From JAOZTV01 sp965371805 (GTDB lineage Bacteria; Acidobacteriota; Aminicenantia; UBA2199), in the NCBI GenBank assembly GCA_965371805.1, contig CBDUZW010000018.1, positions 7,397 through 71,396 on the forward strand: DNA of 64,000 bases, read 5' to 3'. Below the pieces are notes generated by a model. It did not search any database. It was not told the origin of the DNA and saw only the letters and a list, made by a program, of their open reading frames with translations. Shown piece by piece: positions 26,955 to 36,332 of this stretch. Within the stretch, counting starts at the first letter, position 1; each line of letters starts with the position of its first letter. A program made the position numbers and the translations under genes.

Positions 26955-28047
26955 ATGGAAAAAATTGAATTAATTAATATGTTTGATGATTTGAAAAAAA
27001 AATCAGCTGATCTCAGGGGGTATCTTTGACTTTTCAAAAAAAGAGGCTCGATTAAAAGAGCTGGAACTAGATATTGCTGACCCTGAAATTTGGAATAATC
27101 CTAAAAAATCTACATCTGTTCTTAAAGAGAAAAAAAAACTTGAATCTTCATTACATATAAAAGAACAGATATTAAGTGGACTTGAGGAGCTTGAAACATA
27201 TTTTTTGCTGCTTGAAGAAGATCCTGATATTAAACCTGACCTGGAAGCAGAAATATTAAAGTTCTCAAAATTTATTGATAAGACTGAAACCTTAAATTAT
27301 CTTAGTGGAAGAAATGATTCTAATAACGCTTTTTTAAGTATTCACCCGGGAGCAGGTGGCACAGAGAGTCAGGATTGGGCTGAAATGTTATTAAGGATGT
27401 TTTTAAGATTCGGAGAAAGAATGGGATTTTCAAATGAAATTGTTGAAATACAATCCGGAGAGGAAGCAGGAATAAAAAGTGTTACTGTGAAATTTAATGG
27501 TGAATTTGCATATGGTTATTATAAACAGGAAATTGGTGTGCACAGGCTTGTGAGGATTTCTCCATTTGATGCAAATAAACGTAGACATACTTCATTTGCT
27601 GCTGTTTTTGTGTATCCTGAAGTAGATGATTCAATTGAAATAGAAGTAGAACAAAAAGATCTCCGTATTGATACCTACAGGGCTTCAGGTGCTGGAGGAC
27701 AGCATGTTAATAAAACCGACTCCGCAATAAGGATTACTCATATTCCCACAAATACAGTAGCCCAATGCCAAAGTGAAAGGTCTCAACATCAGAATAAAGA
27801 CAGGGCGATGAAATTTCTCAAAGCTAAACTATATGACAGGGAACTCAAGATACAACAAAAAGAGAAAAATAAACTGGAAAACGAAAAAGGTGAAATTTCA
27901 TGGGGAAATCAAATCAGATCTTATGTATTGCAACCTTATCAGAGTATAAAAGACCATCGTACGGGTGTAGAAATAGGAAATAGCCAGAAAGTTTTAGATG
28001 GAGATATCTTTCCCTTCATTAAAGAGTCATTAAAAATAAAGAGATAG
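26955..28047 (+). CDS. prfB: Peptide chain release factor 2 (programmed +1 frameshift)
   Basis: Two frames make one protein: 26955-27026 encodes 24 residues ending LRGYL, then an in-frame TGA is bypassed by a +1 shift and the frame from 27028 gives 339 more, total about 363 (RF2 is normally about 365). It releases peptides at UGA and UAA. Seen: the stop-recognition tripeptide in RISPFDANKRR and the catalytic GGQ in GAGGQHVNKTDS. The shift site is intact, with an AGGGGG Shine-Dalgarno-like stretch, CTT slip codon and TGAC. Low RF2 slows termination and favours the shift, giving autoregulation. A conventional single-frame call would lose the first 80 or so residues. Confidence 0.96.
27015..27030 (+). 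promoter_or_regulatory. prfB programmed frameshift signal
   Basis: AGGGGGTATCTTTGAC: the internal Shine-Dalgarno-like AGGGGG, three-base spacer, CUU slip codon and UGA stop followed by C. This is the same order and spacing as the E. coli prfB site. Confidence 0.96.
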
Positions 28048-28085
28048 AAAATGACTCTTTGCAAAGAATAGTTTAAGAAAATATA

Positions 28086-28919
28086 ATGAAAGAATTACAG
28101 GTGGAGAAAGTGATTGAAAAAAAAATTAGTTCTGAACAAAGGTATAAGATTATCAAAGTACTTAATAAAAATGACAGACATATTGTTTATAAAGCAGTTG
28201 ATAATGCCAGCAATAAAGTAGTAGCTCTTAAAGTTTTATCTCTTGAAGCAGTTAATGATTCACAATTAATCCAAAGTTTGTTTTCAGAGTCATTAAATAC
28301 TGCCAGTTTAGATCATCCAAATATTGTAGACGTCATAGATGCCGGGAAAATTGATGATCATCAATTTATTGCTATGGAGTTTTTAAGCGGATATAATTTT
28401 ATGGACCTTATAAAAAAGAAAACAAAATTCTCATTTGAACAGATATTATTTGTTATGTCCAAAATGCTAAAAGCAATGGAGTATTTCCATAAAAAAGGGG
28501 TTATTCATAGAGACATTAAGCCTCATCATATTATAATTACTGCAGAAAAAGAGATAAAAATCATTGATTTTGGTTTGTCAATTTTAAAAGGCTTAGGCAA
28601 TAATGAGGATGAAAGTATGATTTGCGGCACTTCGCTGTATATGTCACCTGAACAGATTAATGGTTTTGAGTTAGATTTTTCCACAGATATTTACTCATTT
28701 GGCGCAACTATTTTTCATATTGCCACACAAAAACCTCCTTTTGAAGGTGAGAATATTTACTATCAGCACCTTTATGAGGAAATTCCTGATATCCAAAAAG
28801 ACAGGCCTGATATTCCAAATTTTATTAAGGATACAATTACAAAATGTATGGCAAAAGATAAAAGACACAGATTTTTAGGTGCATCTGAAATAATTAGCTT
28901 TTTAAAAAGAAATTCATAG
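28086..28919 (+). CDS. Ser/Thr protein kinase with altered catalytic loop
   Basis: 277 residues consisting of little more than one kinase domain with no membrane segment. Seen: the ATP-site Lys in VVALKVL (about residue 53), HRDIKPHHIII as the catalytic loop, IIDFGLS (Mg-binding Asp) and GTSLYMSPEQ. The glycine-rich loop is weak (LNKNDRHIVYK). In the catalytic loop the usual Asn that helps hold magnesium (HRDxKPxN) is His, so activity may be reduced or altered. It sits 38 nt after prfB and 61 nt before the GGDEF sensor, on the same strand. Confidence 0.88.
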   Translation: MKELQVEKVIEKKISSEQRYKIIKVLNKNDRHIVYKAVDNASNKVVALKVLSLEAVNDSQLIQSLFSESLNTASLDHPNIVDVIDAGKIDDHQFIAMEFLSGYNFMDLIKKKTKFSFEQILFVMSKMLKAMEYFHKKGVIHRDIKPHHIIITAEKEIKIIDFGLSILKGLGNNEDESMICGTSLYMSPEQINGFELDFSTDIYSFGATIFHIATQKPPFEGENIYYQHLYEEIPDIQKDRPDIPNFIKDTITKCMAKDKRHRFLGASEIISFLKRNS

Positions 28920-28980
28920 AGCCTACTGCATAAACTGTTATTTTATATAATTCTTCCCCATACTATGATATTATTTCGAA

Positions 28981-31965
28981 ATGTTATTTAACAATTTAAG
29001 ACTGGCAATTTTTTTTCTCTGTATATCCGTATTTCTTCAAGGGCAGTCTTTTTTTGAGAATAATCAACCTCCCCGGTTTGGACTTATCGGTAGAGCCGAT
29101 GGACTAGGCAGTCTGTCAATCTCCTCTATTCAACAGGACAAATATGGCTTTCTCTGGTTTGGCTCTCAGGGGGGATTAAACCGTTTTGATGGAAAAAATC
29201 TCATTACTTATACTCATGATCCTTTTGATTCAAACTCTATTCCAAATGATCTTATTCAAACCTTATATTATGAAAAGTCTAAGAATTATTTATGGATAGG
29301 GACATATGGAGGCTTATCCCGTTTAAATATTGATACAGGTCAATTCCTTCATTATAAAAAGGGAAATTTAGATGGAGAAGGCTTAAGTAATAATATTGTG
29401 ATTACCATTTCCAGAGATAGTAGAGGAGATCTCTGGGTTGGAACAATTGAAGGTTTGAACCGGATTTCTAATAAGGATAATAAAATAACCTATATCAAAA
29501 CGTTACACCCGACAATTCGAAGCTTATATCTTGATTCTTCAAATAGGTTGTGGATCGGTTCTTATGGAGGTATTCAATACTGGGACGATCGGTCTCAAAG
29601 AACGATAATACCAAAAGTGCAACTACCTTCCTCAAATGTGATGTCAATAAAGGAATCGGAACCAGGCCGCATGCTGATTGGTATGTGGGGTGGAGGTATT
29701 GCTGAATATTGGCCGGATACAAATAAAATAAAACCTTACTCTCTTCCGGATAATCGGATTTATACTGCATTGGAAACTAAGGATGGAACAATATGGGCTG
29801 GATCATGGGGAGGCGGTTTATGGGCACAACCGAAAAAGGGTAAGTCTGTCTGGTTCGAAAGTACAATAAACAGCGAACTTGCCAATACAATCATATATGA
29901 TCTTTTTGAAGACAAAGGGGGATTACTCTGGGTAGGCACAAATGGGGGCGGGGTTCATTATTTGTCTCCAAGAAGAAATAATTACAGAATTGCGGCACAT
30001 AATCCAAATAATCCCAATAGTATTTCTGAAGGTAAAATATCCGCTATACTTAAAGGATCTGATGGGGGTTTTTATGTTGGTGTAGACGGTGGCGGTCTGA
30101 ATATAATCAATCAGAGTACCGGCAAGGTTACAACCCTTAAGCATTCACCTGATCGTTCAGGGAGTATTAGCAATGATAATATTAATTTTATTTTTGAGGA
30201 TAAAAAAGAAAATCTATGGATTGCAACCAGTAATGGGCTCAACCTTTTTAACCGCAGATCTCAGATATTTAAAACCTGGTCCAGGGACATAAAACCGGAT
30301 TTACCCCTGTCACATACTATTATTTCACACCTTATGGAAGACAAATCGGGCAGGTTATGGATAGGTACTTATGGAAATGGTGTTGATAGATATGATCCTA
30401 AAGTGAATAAACTGGTTAATTTCAAGTCTGACTCTACGGATCCCGGGAGTCTAAGTGATGGTAGTATTTATTATATTTTAGAGAAAAGTGATGGCTCGGT
30501 CTGGATTGCGACCAATGATGGTTTAAATAGATATAAGCCTGAAGATGATACATTCAAACATTATCTTCATTTGGAAAATGACAGAAATTCAATTAGTGGC
30601 AATAATACAAGGTGCCTTTATGAAGATTCTCAAGGCAGATTATGGGTAGGGACTTATAGTGCAGGTTTAAATTATTTTAATCAGCATCAGGACCGCTTCT
30701 TTCATTTTACAAAAAGAGATGGATTAAGCAGCAATAATGTTCTGGCAATTCTGGAAGGAAATGATAACCATATCTGGATCAGCACCCGGGGCGGAATCAA
30801 TATTATTGATCCCAGAACAAATCAGATAGAGCGTATTGATGAGAGGGATGGTTTATTCGGTGTATTTTTTAATTCAGGAAGTTATAAGGATGAGAAGGGG
30901 GCACTTTATTTTGGCGGAAGTCATGGTATAACAAAAATTAAGACTATAAAAAAATATTCCAACCTGCATAAACCGGATGTTCATATTACAAAAATATCTG
31001 TTATGGGCAAACCCCTTAAAAATAAGACTTTGGTCTTTGATGGAAATGAATATACATTTCCACATAATAAAAACTTTCTCTCCTTTGAATTTATTGCCCT
31101 TGATTATGAATCTCCAAGTCATAATCAATATCTTTACAAGATGGAGGGATTTGATAAGGATTGGATCAATAATGGCTCAAGATCCTTTGCGACATATACC
31201 AACCTGCCTCCAGGGAAGTATAGATTTATAGTTAAAGCATCAAATAATGATCTCCTTTGGAATAATAAAGGTGCCTCTGTTCATATTCAAGTTTTATCTC
31301 CATTATATCAGCGTTGGTGGGTTTATATAATATATATAATTCTTTTCTCAGGGCTTATTATTATGATCTGGAAATTCAGGGAATCCCGGCTTCTGGAACA
31401 TAAAAATAAAGAATTGGAATATACCAATAATCTACTTGGATTAGCAAATCTTGAATTAGAATTATTGTCGCTAAACGATAACTTAACAGGACTTTATAAT
31501 AGAAGATATTTTGATTCGCAACTTAGGAAAGAATTGATGCGTGCAAAGAGAGCTCTCTATCCCCTTAGTATATTAATGATAGATGTTGATAACTTTAAAC
31601 AGTTTAATGATACATACGGACATGTAGCTGGAGATAAAGCTTTAAAAGTAGTTTCTGGAGCTCTGATATCTGCCACTCCCCGGAATACTGATTTTATTAC
31701 AAGATATGGTGGTGAAGAATTTGCGATTGTTCTTTTTAATACAGAACTCTCCGGTGCTAGAAATGTGGCAGACAGTATCCATAAAATGATGAAAAAATCT
31801 GAAATATTACTCGACAAAAAAGAATTGAGATTATCATTAAGTATTGGTATATGCAGTGAAATACCCAAAGAGATTGACCCTGAACATTTTGTCCATAGAG
31901 CTGATTTAGCCCTCTATAAGGCGAAAAAAAATGGAAGAGCGAGAACAGAAGTATTTGAGGAATAA
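28981..31965 (+). CDS. Two-component-propeller sensor with GGDEF diguanylate cyclase output
   Basis: 994 residues. A Sec signal peptide (about 1-22) is followed by about 14 Reg_prop-type repeats (LWIGTYGGLSRL, LWVGTNGGGVHYL and similar) to about residue 660 that form a periplasmic double propeller. A Y_Y_Y domain follows (about 690-770; DYESPSHNQYLYKMEGFD), then a membrane helix (about 778-800), a short coiled coil and a GGDEF domain (about 830-990). The active site is RYGGEEF, and the inhibitory I-site RNTD lies five residues before it, so an active, feedback-controlled c-di-GMP synthase is likely. Propeller sensors of this type often detect polysaccharides. It overlaps the next gene at TAATG. 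Confidence 0.93.
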   Translation: MLFNNLRLAIFFLCISVFLQGQSFFENNQPPRFGLIGRADGLGSLSISSIQQDKYGFLWFGSQGGLNRFDGKNLITYTHDPFDSNSIPNDLIQTLYYEKSKNYLWIGTYGGLSRLNIDTGQFLHYKKGNLDGEGLSNNIVITISRDSRGDLWVGTIEGLNRISNKDNKITYIKTLHPTIRSLYLDSSNRLWIGSYGGIQYWDDRSQRTIIPKVQLPSSNVMSIKESEPGRMLIGMWGGGIAEYWPDTNKIKPYSLPDNRIYTALETKDGTIWAGSWGGGLWAQPKKGKSVWFESTINSELANTIIYDLFEDKGGLLWVGTNGGGVHYLSPRRNNYRIAAHNPNNPNSISEGKISAILKGSDGGFYVGVDGGGLNIINQSTGKVTTLKHSPDRSGSISNDNINFIFEDKKENLWIATSNGLNLFNRRSQIFKTWSRDIKPDLPLSHTIISHLMEDKSGRLWIGTYGNGVDRYDPKVNKLVNFKSDSTDPGSLSDGSIYYILEKSDGSVWIATNDGLNRYKPEDDTFKHYLHLENDRNSISGNNTRCLYEDSQGRLWVGTYSAGLNYFNQHQDRFFHFTKRDGLSSNNVLAILEGNDNHIWISTRGGINIIDPRTNQIERIDERDGLFGVFFNSGSYKDEKGALYFGGSHGITKIKTIKKYSNLHKPDVHITKISVMGKPLKNKTLVFDGNEYTFPHNKNFLSFEFIALDYESPSHNQYLYKMEGFDKDWINNGSRSFATYTNLPPGKYRFIVKASNNDLLWNNKGASVHIQVLSPLYQRWWVYIIYIILFSGLIIMIWKFRESRLLEHKNKELEYTNNLLGLANLELELLSLNDNLTGLYNRRYFDSQLRKELMRAKRALYPLSILMIDVDNFKQFNDTYGHVAGDKALKVVSGALISATPRNTDFITRYGGEEFAIVLFNTELSGARNVADSIHKMMKKSEILLDKKELRLSLSIGICSEIPKEIDPEHFVHRADLALYKAKKNGRARTEVFEE

Positions 31966-32822
31966 TGATTATAGAAACAACCTGTGTGTCTGCCTTAAAT
32001 AAATTAAAGCGTAAAACCCCTTATGGATGGGATTTAAACATCTATCAATGTTGTGGACATGGATGTAAATATTGTTATGCAAGAGATACGCATAATGATT
32101 CAGGTGAAGATGATTGTATCAAAATTATTGCAAAAACAAATATTGCTGAACAGCTGGACCGGGAATTAAGTGAGTCGACCTGGAACAGAGAGGTTGTAAA
32201 TATTGGTGGACTAACGGATAGTTATCAACCGGTTGAGAAGGATATAAAGATAATGCCGGATGTTTTGAGTGTTTTGATAAAACATAAAACACCTGCAATT
32301 ATTTCAACAAAATCTGATCTGATTTTGAGGGATTATGATTTAATTGCTGAATTATCAGAGATTACATATGTCAATATTGCATCAACCATTACAATAATGG
32401 ATGAAGATGTTCGAAAGCAGATCGAGCCTGGTTGTAGTGATAGCCAATCGCGTTTTAATATGTTAAAGGAATTCAGAAAAACGAATGCTTCTATTGGTTT
32501 ACATACAATGCCTATAATTCCGTATCTAACAGATAGCCTGTCGAATATTGAGTCCTTGTGTCTGGAGGCTGACAAAGCACGGGTTCATTATATGCTGCCT
32601 GGTGTTTTGTACTTGAGAGGTTTAACGAGAAATGTCTTTTTTGATTTTATCACCCGCACTTACCCGGACAAATATGAAAAACTGAAAAGGCTTTATAAAA
32701 CAGGTGGAGCAGATAAAACATATAAAGATAATCTGTATACTAATATTGTAAATACTATGAGAACTAAGTATGGAATATCAAGTAGTTATATCAAACCAAT
32801 GAAGGAAAAAATGCACAGATAA
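31965..32822 (+). CDS. Radical SAM protein (SplB/Rv2578c-like)
   Basis: 285 residues. The cluster motif CGHGCKYC (Cx3Cx2C, about residues 30-37) comes early and is followed by YARDTHND, placing it with COG1533-type radical SAM proteins related to spore photoproduct lyase. Later parts (NIGGLTDSYQPVEKD, ISTKSDLILRDYDLIAEL, VNIASTITIMDEDVRKQIEPG) fit that family. The reaction is unknown: family members are usually annotated only by fold. Its ATG overlaps the stop of the diguanylate cyclase gene by one base (TAATG), so translation is coupled, an unexpected pairing. It ends 30 nt before the convergent TonB receptor gene. Confidence 0.88.
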   Translation: MIIETTCVSALNKLKRKTPYGWDLNIYQCCGHGCKYCYARDTHNDSGEDDCIKIIAKTNIAEQLDRELSESTWNREVVNIGGLTDSYQPVEKDIKIMPDVLSVLIKHKTPAIISTKSDLILRDYDLIAELSEITYVNIASTITIMDEDVRKQIEPGCSDSQSRFNMLKEFRKTNASIGLHTMPIIPYLTDSLSNIESLCLEADKARVHYMLPGVLYLRGLTRNVFFDFITRTYPDKYEKLKRLYKTGGADKTYKDNLYTNIVNTMRTKYGISSSYIKPMKEKMHR

Positions 32823-32852
32823 TCCCCACCCTCAAATCCATAATATAAAAAT

Positions 32853-35231
32853 TTAGAACTCAAATTCAATACCTAAAACAGGGATAAAAGGAAGCTGGTC
32901 ATTTCTATCCACTTCCTTTTTCATTGTATTCCAATAATAATTTGACAGATTTTTCCTGTTATAAACATTCCAGACACTTAAAAATACAGATAAATTAGTT
33001 GACTTAAAATTATATTTCCTGTCAATCCTTAAGTTTAAACTATGATAAGCCGGGCGCCTATCTTCATTTACCATACTCATATTAAATATTGTAGTATTAA
33101 ATAATCTACAGGCATCAAGATCAAAAGGCGATATAGGGATTCCGCCAGCAATTATCCATTTTGAACTAAATTCCCATTTATTATTCGGTTTATATCCGCC
33201 AACTAATGACAACACATATCGATTATCATATTTTCTATTTCTCCATTTTCCATTATAATCCTTATACTCAGATTTAAAGATACTTAGAGCAATAAGTCCA
33301 TAAAAGTTCTTTTTTAATTTTTTCTGTATGGTAAACTCAAAACCATAAGATCTTGCTATTCCAGTATCAACAAAATCATCTTCTGCAGATGAAGATCCGG
33401 AATCAATTAGAAATAACTGCGGCTGTTGAGGTGACATTGGCATGAATTTATAGTTTTTTAAATATGCATCAATGGTAATCTTAACCGCACTTCCCGGGAA
33501 ATAATCAAATCCGAAGACATAATGGTCTGATCTTGGAGTCCTGAATTTTTTAATTTCATCTCTCAGGGAAACAAAATCAAGAGGAAGGCTTTGATAGAAA
33601 AACCCCCATGCACCATGCAATGCAAATGTTGAAGTCAAATCATAATTAAAACTGAACCGGGGTGAAACAGTGTACTTTTTATTCAATGCAAAATAATCAC
33701 CTCTTACTCCCAGGTTTAAAGTAAGTTTATTTAAGGGTTTAAAGATATAATTAATAAATAATGCTGCCTTATTACTCTTATAGGTTTCATTATTATAATA
33801 CTCAGGAACATATTTACCTGTAATATCAGTATAATCACCAATAAGATTATTATAATTATTCCTCAATTTTTTAATTTCAAAACCAAATTCAAATTGATTG
33901 TCTCTATTAATATTAAAGTGATTTACATTTCTTAATACATAAGATTCCATTGTCGATTTGACATTATGATTTAAAGAATCGTCAAATACTTCATTCCATT
34001 TTGAATCATATAAAACATAGGATTTTGAAAATGATGTATTTGAATAAAACCCATTTCCCCAAATTGAAAACCAGTTAATCCCGACAGTATTCTCATTAGA
34101 TTTGAATCCTCCAAACATCTTTGCATTGCTATTTATGGCTTTTTCTTTGTCTGTTTCAATCTTGTCAAAACCACCAATTCCTAATACAATTATTTTATTT
34201 CGTTCATTTATGTCAAGAACAAATTTTCCCTGTAAATCACTATATTGCGGTACAGCATCGTTTTCTTTTAAAACAAGGTCAAGATAACTCTTACTACCCG
34301 AGAGTAAAAAAGATCCTTTCCCATTAAAAAGAGGAGCTTCCAATATAAGGTTCACATCTACCATACTCAGTCTTATCTGACCATCAAATTCCTTTCTATT
34401 TCCCTCCCTGAAAACAATATCCATAACCGAAGAGGACCTATCTCCATACATTGCTTTAAATCCGCCTGGCATAAAATTAACCTCAGAAATAAAATCGGAG
34501 TTTATTAAACTTATTGGTCCTCCGGTTGATCCCCAGTCAGGAAAATGATTAATATTTGGTATTGGAATATTATCAATATAAAATGCATTCTCTATCGGAC
34601 TGCCACCTCTGACAGCAAGGCCATTACTTCCATCTGATATTTGAGCAACTGAAGGCAGATTGGAAACTATTCTACTAATATCCCCTGCTGAACCTGGGGA
34701 TCTTCTAATCTCCTCAGCCGAAAATTTTACAGTACTGGGAGAAATATCTTTTGATTCATAAAAATAACTTTTAGCAACAACATCTATTTTTTCTTTTATT
34801 CGTGGAGTAGTATCAATTTTTGTATTTAAAAAAGTAATTCGCTTGGATTTAATTACTATATCAGCTCTGACTACATTGATTATTTCATTTACTTTGAAAC
34901 GTACACGATAAACTCCAGGAGTTATATTCCTGATATAATAAAACCCCTTAGAATTGGTTGTTGTAACATATTCAGTATCCAATAATTCTACTATAATTCC
35001 ATAAAGTGGTTTTAAATCCATCTTCCCAATCACTTTACCTTCAATAATTCCTTTTCTTTCTTTCTTATCAGAAATAGGAGATTCTACTGCAGCAGAAAAA
35101 TACGCAAAACAAAATAATAATATTATAAAAAATTTCAAATATTTTTTTCTACTCCATAAAACCGTATTATTTATAGCTCTATCCTTACAACAACATAATC
35201 TACCTTTTACTTGGTTATTATTACAATTCAT
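32853..35231 (-). CDS. TonB-dependent receptor with carboxypeptidase-like N-terminal domain
   Basis: 792 residues. A CarboxypepD_reg-like domain (about 63-140; GKVIGKMDLKPLYGIIVELL, GFYYIRNITPGVYRVRF) precedes a plug (about 165-280; SPGSAGDISRIVSNLPSV, LAVRGGSPIENAFYIDNIPI) and a long outer-membrane barrel ending in Phe (VLGIEFEF). It would take up a large nutrient using the TonB motor. The hydrophobic signal (KFFIILLFCFAYFSAA) starts only at about residue 34, after an odd Cys/Asn-rich leader; AGGAGA supports the first ATG, but a TTG at residue 33 would give a normal signal peptide. It may be the last gene of the sigma/caspase run. Its ATG overlaps the stop of a 34-residue ORF. Confidence 0.9.
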   Translation of the reverse strand: MNCNNNQVKGRLCCCKDRAINNTVLWSRKKYLKFFIILLFCFAYFSAAVESPISDKKERKGIIEGKVIGKMDLKPLYGIIVELLDTEYVTTTNSKGFYYIRNITPGVYRVRFKVNEIINVVRADIVIKSKRITFLNTKIDTTPRIKEKIDVVAKSYFYESKDISPSTVKFSAEEIRRSPGSAGDISRIVSNLPSVAQISDGSNGLAVRGGSPIENAFYIDNIPIPNINHFPDWGSTGGPISLINSDFISEVNFMPGGFKAMYGDRSSSVMDIVFREGNRKEFDGQIRLSMVDVNLILEAPLFNGKGSFLLSGSKSYLDLVLKENDAVPQYSDLQGKFVLDINERNKIIVLGIGGFDKIETDKEKAINSNAKMFGGFKSNENTVGINWFSIWGNGFYSNTSFSKSYVLYDSKWNEVFDDSLNHNVKSTMESYVLRNVNHFNINRDNQFEFGFEIKKLRNNYNNLIGDYTDITGKYVPEYYNNETYKSNKAALFINYIFKPLNKLTLNLGVRGDYFALNKKYTVSPRFSFNYDLTSTFALHGAWGFFYQSLPLDFVSLRDEIKKFRTPRSDHYVFGFDYFPGSAVKITIDAYLKNYKFMPMSPQQPQLFLIDSGSSSAEDDFVDTGIARSYGFEFTIQKKLKKNFYGLIALSIFKSEYKDYNGKWRNRKYDNRYVLSLVGGYKPNNKWEFSSKWIIAGGIPISPFDLDACRLFNTTIFNMSMVNEDRRPAYHSLNLRIDRKYNFKSTNLSVFLSVWNVYNRKNLSNYYWNTMKKEVDRNDQLPFIPVLGIEFEF

Positions 35232-35332
35232 AATATTTCTCCTTTTTTAATATAAAGACTATCAATTTTACTTGCCAGTCCTAATTTACTTAATAATGAA
35301 ATGATCAACATTGATAATACAATCTTTTTCAC
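35228..35332 (-). CDS. Short leader-like ORF, 34 aa, overlapping the receptor start
   Basis: A GTG-started frame encodes MKKIVLSMLIISLLSKLGLA plus 14 residues, which looks like a signal peptide with almost no mature protein. Its TGA overlaps the receptor ATG (ATGA), and its GTG overlaps the stop of the 65-residue ORF before it (TAGTG). It could be a coupling or leader peptide, or a decayed secreted gene. The overlaps on both sides are the main support; no homology is known to me. Confidence 0.45.
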   Translation of the reverse strand: MKKIVLSMLIISLLSKLGLASKIDSLYIKKGEIL

Positions 35333-35529
35333 TATACACTCTCCGTTACAATTGAATTTAAATTTTTTATTTGATTATATTCTTTAGATGATAAATTCTT
35401 CAAAATAGTTTCAAAATATACAAATATTTTATTTATTCTATCTTTATCCAAATTACTGTCCAGATTCCAGGATATAAGACAGTCACATGAATACAATTTT
35501 ATATATTTTGTTTTAATTTGTTTAAACAA
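35332..35529 (-). CDS. Possible small protein, 65 aa
   Basis: A TTG-started frame rich in Lys, Asn and Ile, with CDCLISWNLD near residue 14 and a helical second half (LSSKEYNQIKNLNSIVTESV). I know no family. No clear ribosome site precedes it. Support comes only from its position on the minus strand between the 177-residue membrane-like protein and the receptor and the overlap with the next ORF. It could equally be a decayed gene end. Confidence 0.35.
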   Translation of the reverse strand: MFKQIKTKYIKLYSCDCLISWNLDSNLDKDRINKIFVYFETILKNLSSKEYNQIKNLNSIVTESV

Positions 35530-35760
35530 AATATTCGTCTTACATATTTAATATTAACCTATTAAATACTTAAAAAACATTATACAAGCCAATCATGATG
35601 ATGCATCCTCACTCCGAGACTATGAAAATATATACACTCTGGTGTGAGTACAATCTCGAGTGTTAGTGCGGAGATATGTATGGAAGTGTTATTATACATA
35701 TAATCTATACTATATCAGACGAATTCTTTTAATCTATTTTCGTAGTAGCAATTTAGACTT
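35530..35760 (-). other. 231-nt gap without a gene
   Basis: No convincing ORF on either strand. It contains an imperfect inverted pair, CTCACTCCGAGA near 35608 and TCTCGAGTGTTAG near 35652, and otherwise AT-rich sequence. The GC-richer patch at 35595-35685 differs from its flanks and might be a small RNA or the remnant of a longer gene; I cannot decide. Confidence 0.4.
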
Positions 35761-36294
35761 TTAAAAATGTAACTTTAATCCAACAAATGGACCACTTGCA
35801 GATGTTTGTTGATAAAAATCCCAACCAGTTAAAAAATAAACATTATCTGTTACTTTAAATTCAAGATCAAATCCCATAATTATTTTTTTTCCACTACTTT
35901 TCTTTTCCCAATTATCAATATCATTATTTAAAAATTCAGTTTTCATAATTGAAAACCCTGTTCGTGATAATTCCTGCCAGTTTAATCCTATCTTTGGTAA
36001 GAAATTAATTCTATTTGACAAACGAAACTTATATCCTGTTAAAAAACAGATATTGTGACTATGATGCCTGTCTAAATCATAGGTAAATCCATTTGCATAT
36101 AAATAATATAGTTGAAATACAATTTTATTTGTCAAAGAAAATTCAATTCCAAATCCCTGTTCCTTATCTGCAGTATCCGGTAAATCACTTATACCTAAAC
36201 TGTTTGTAAAAAACACACCGATTTTTGAATTTTTCCCCACTAGAAATCCTGTAATCATAAAAACTATAAGTAAAGATATTATTATTTTTTTCAT
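35761..36294 (-). CDS. Small outer-membrane-type beta-barrel protein
   Basis: 177 residues. A clear signal peptide (KKIIISLLIVFMITGFLVG) precedes a beta-rich mature part with alternating hydrophobic/aromatic strands (IVFQLYYLYANGFTYDL, NICFLTGYKFRLSNRINFLP, NVYFLTGWDFYQQ) and a C-terminal VGLKLHF, ending in Phe as barrel proteins do. An eight-strand barrel is likely. It follows the caspase-like gene by 38 nt on the same strand, with AGGAGA near its ATG. The caspase protein's own C-terminal half has similar barrel-like strands, so they may act together at the outer membrane. No named family recognised. Confidence 0.75.
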   Translation of the reverse strand: MKKIIISLLIVFMITGFLVGKNSKIGVFFTNSLGISDLPDTADKEQGFGIEFSLTNKIVFQLYYLYANGFTYDLDRHHSHNICFLTGYKFRLSNRINFLPKIGLNWQELSRTGFSIMKTEFLNNDIDNWEKKSSGKKIIMGFDLEFKVTDNVYFLTGWDFYQQTSASGPFVGLKLHF

Positions 36295-36332
36295 TTTTTC
36301 TCCTAATTATTAATTATTTTTTATATAAAGAA

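Noticed and set aside
35595..35685. GC-richer patch as a tRNA or small RNA
   Set aside because: No cloverleaf or T-loop motif could be found; left as an unexplained gap.
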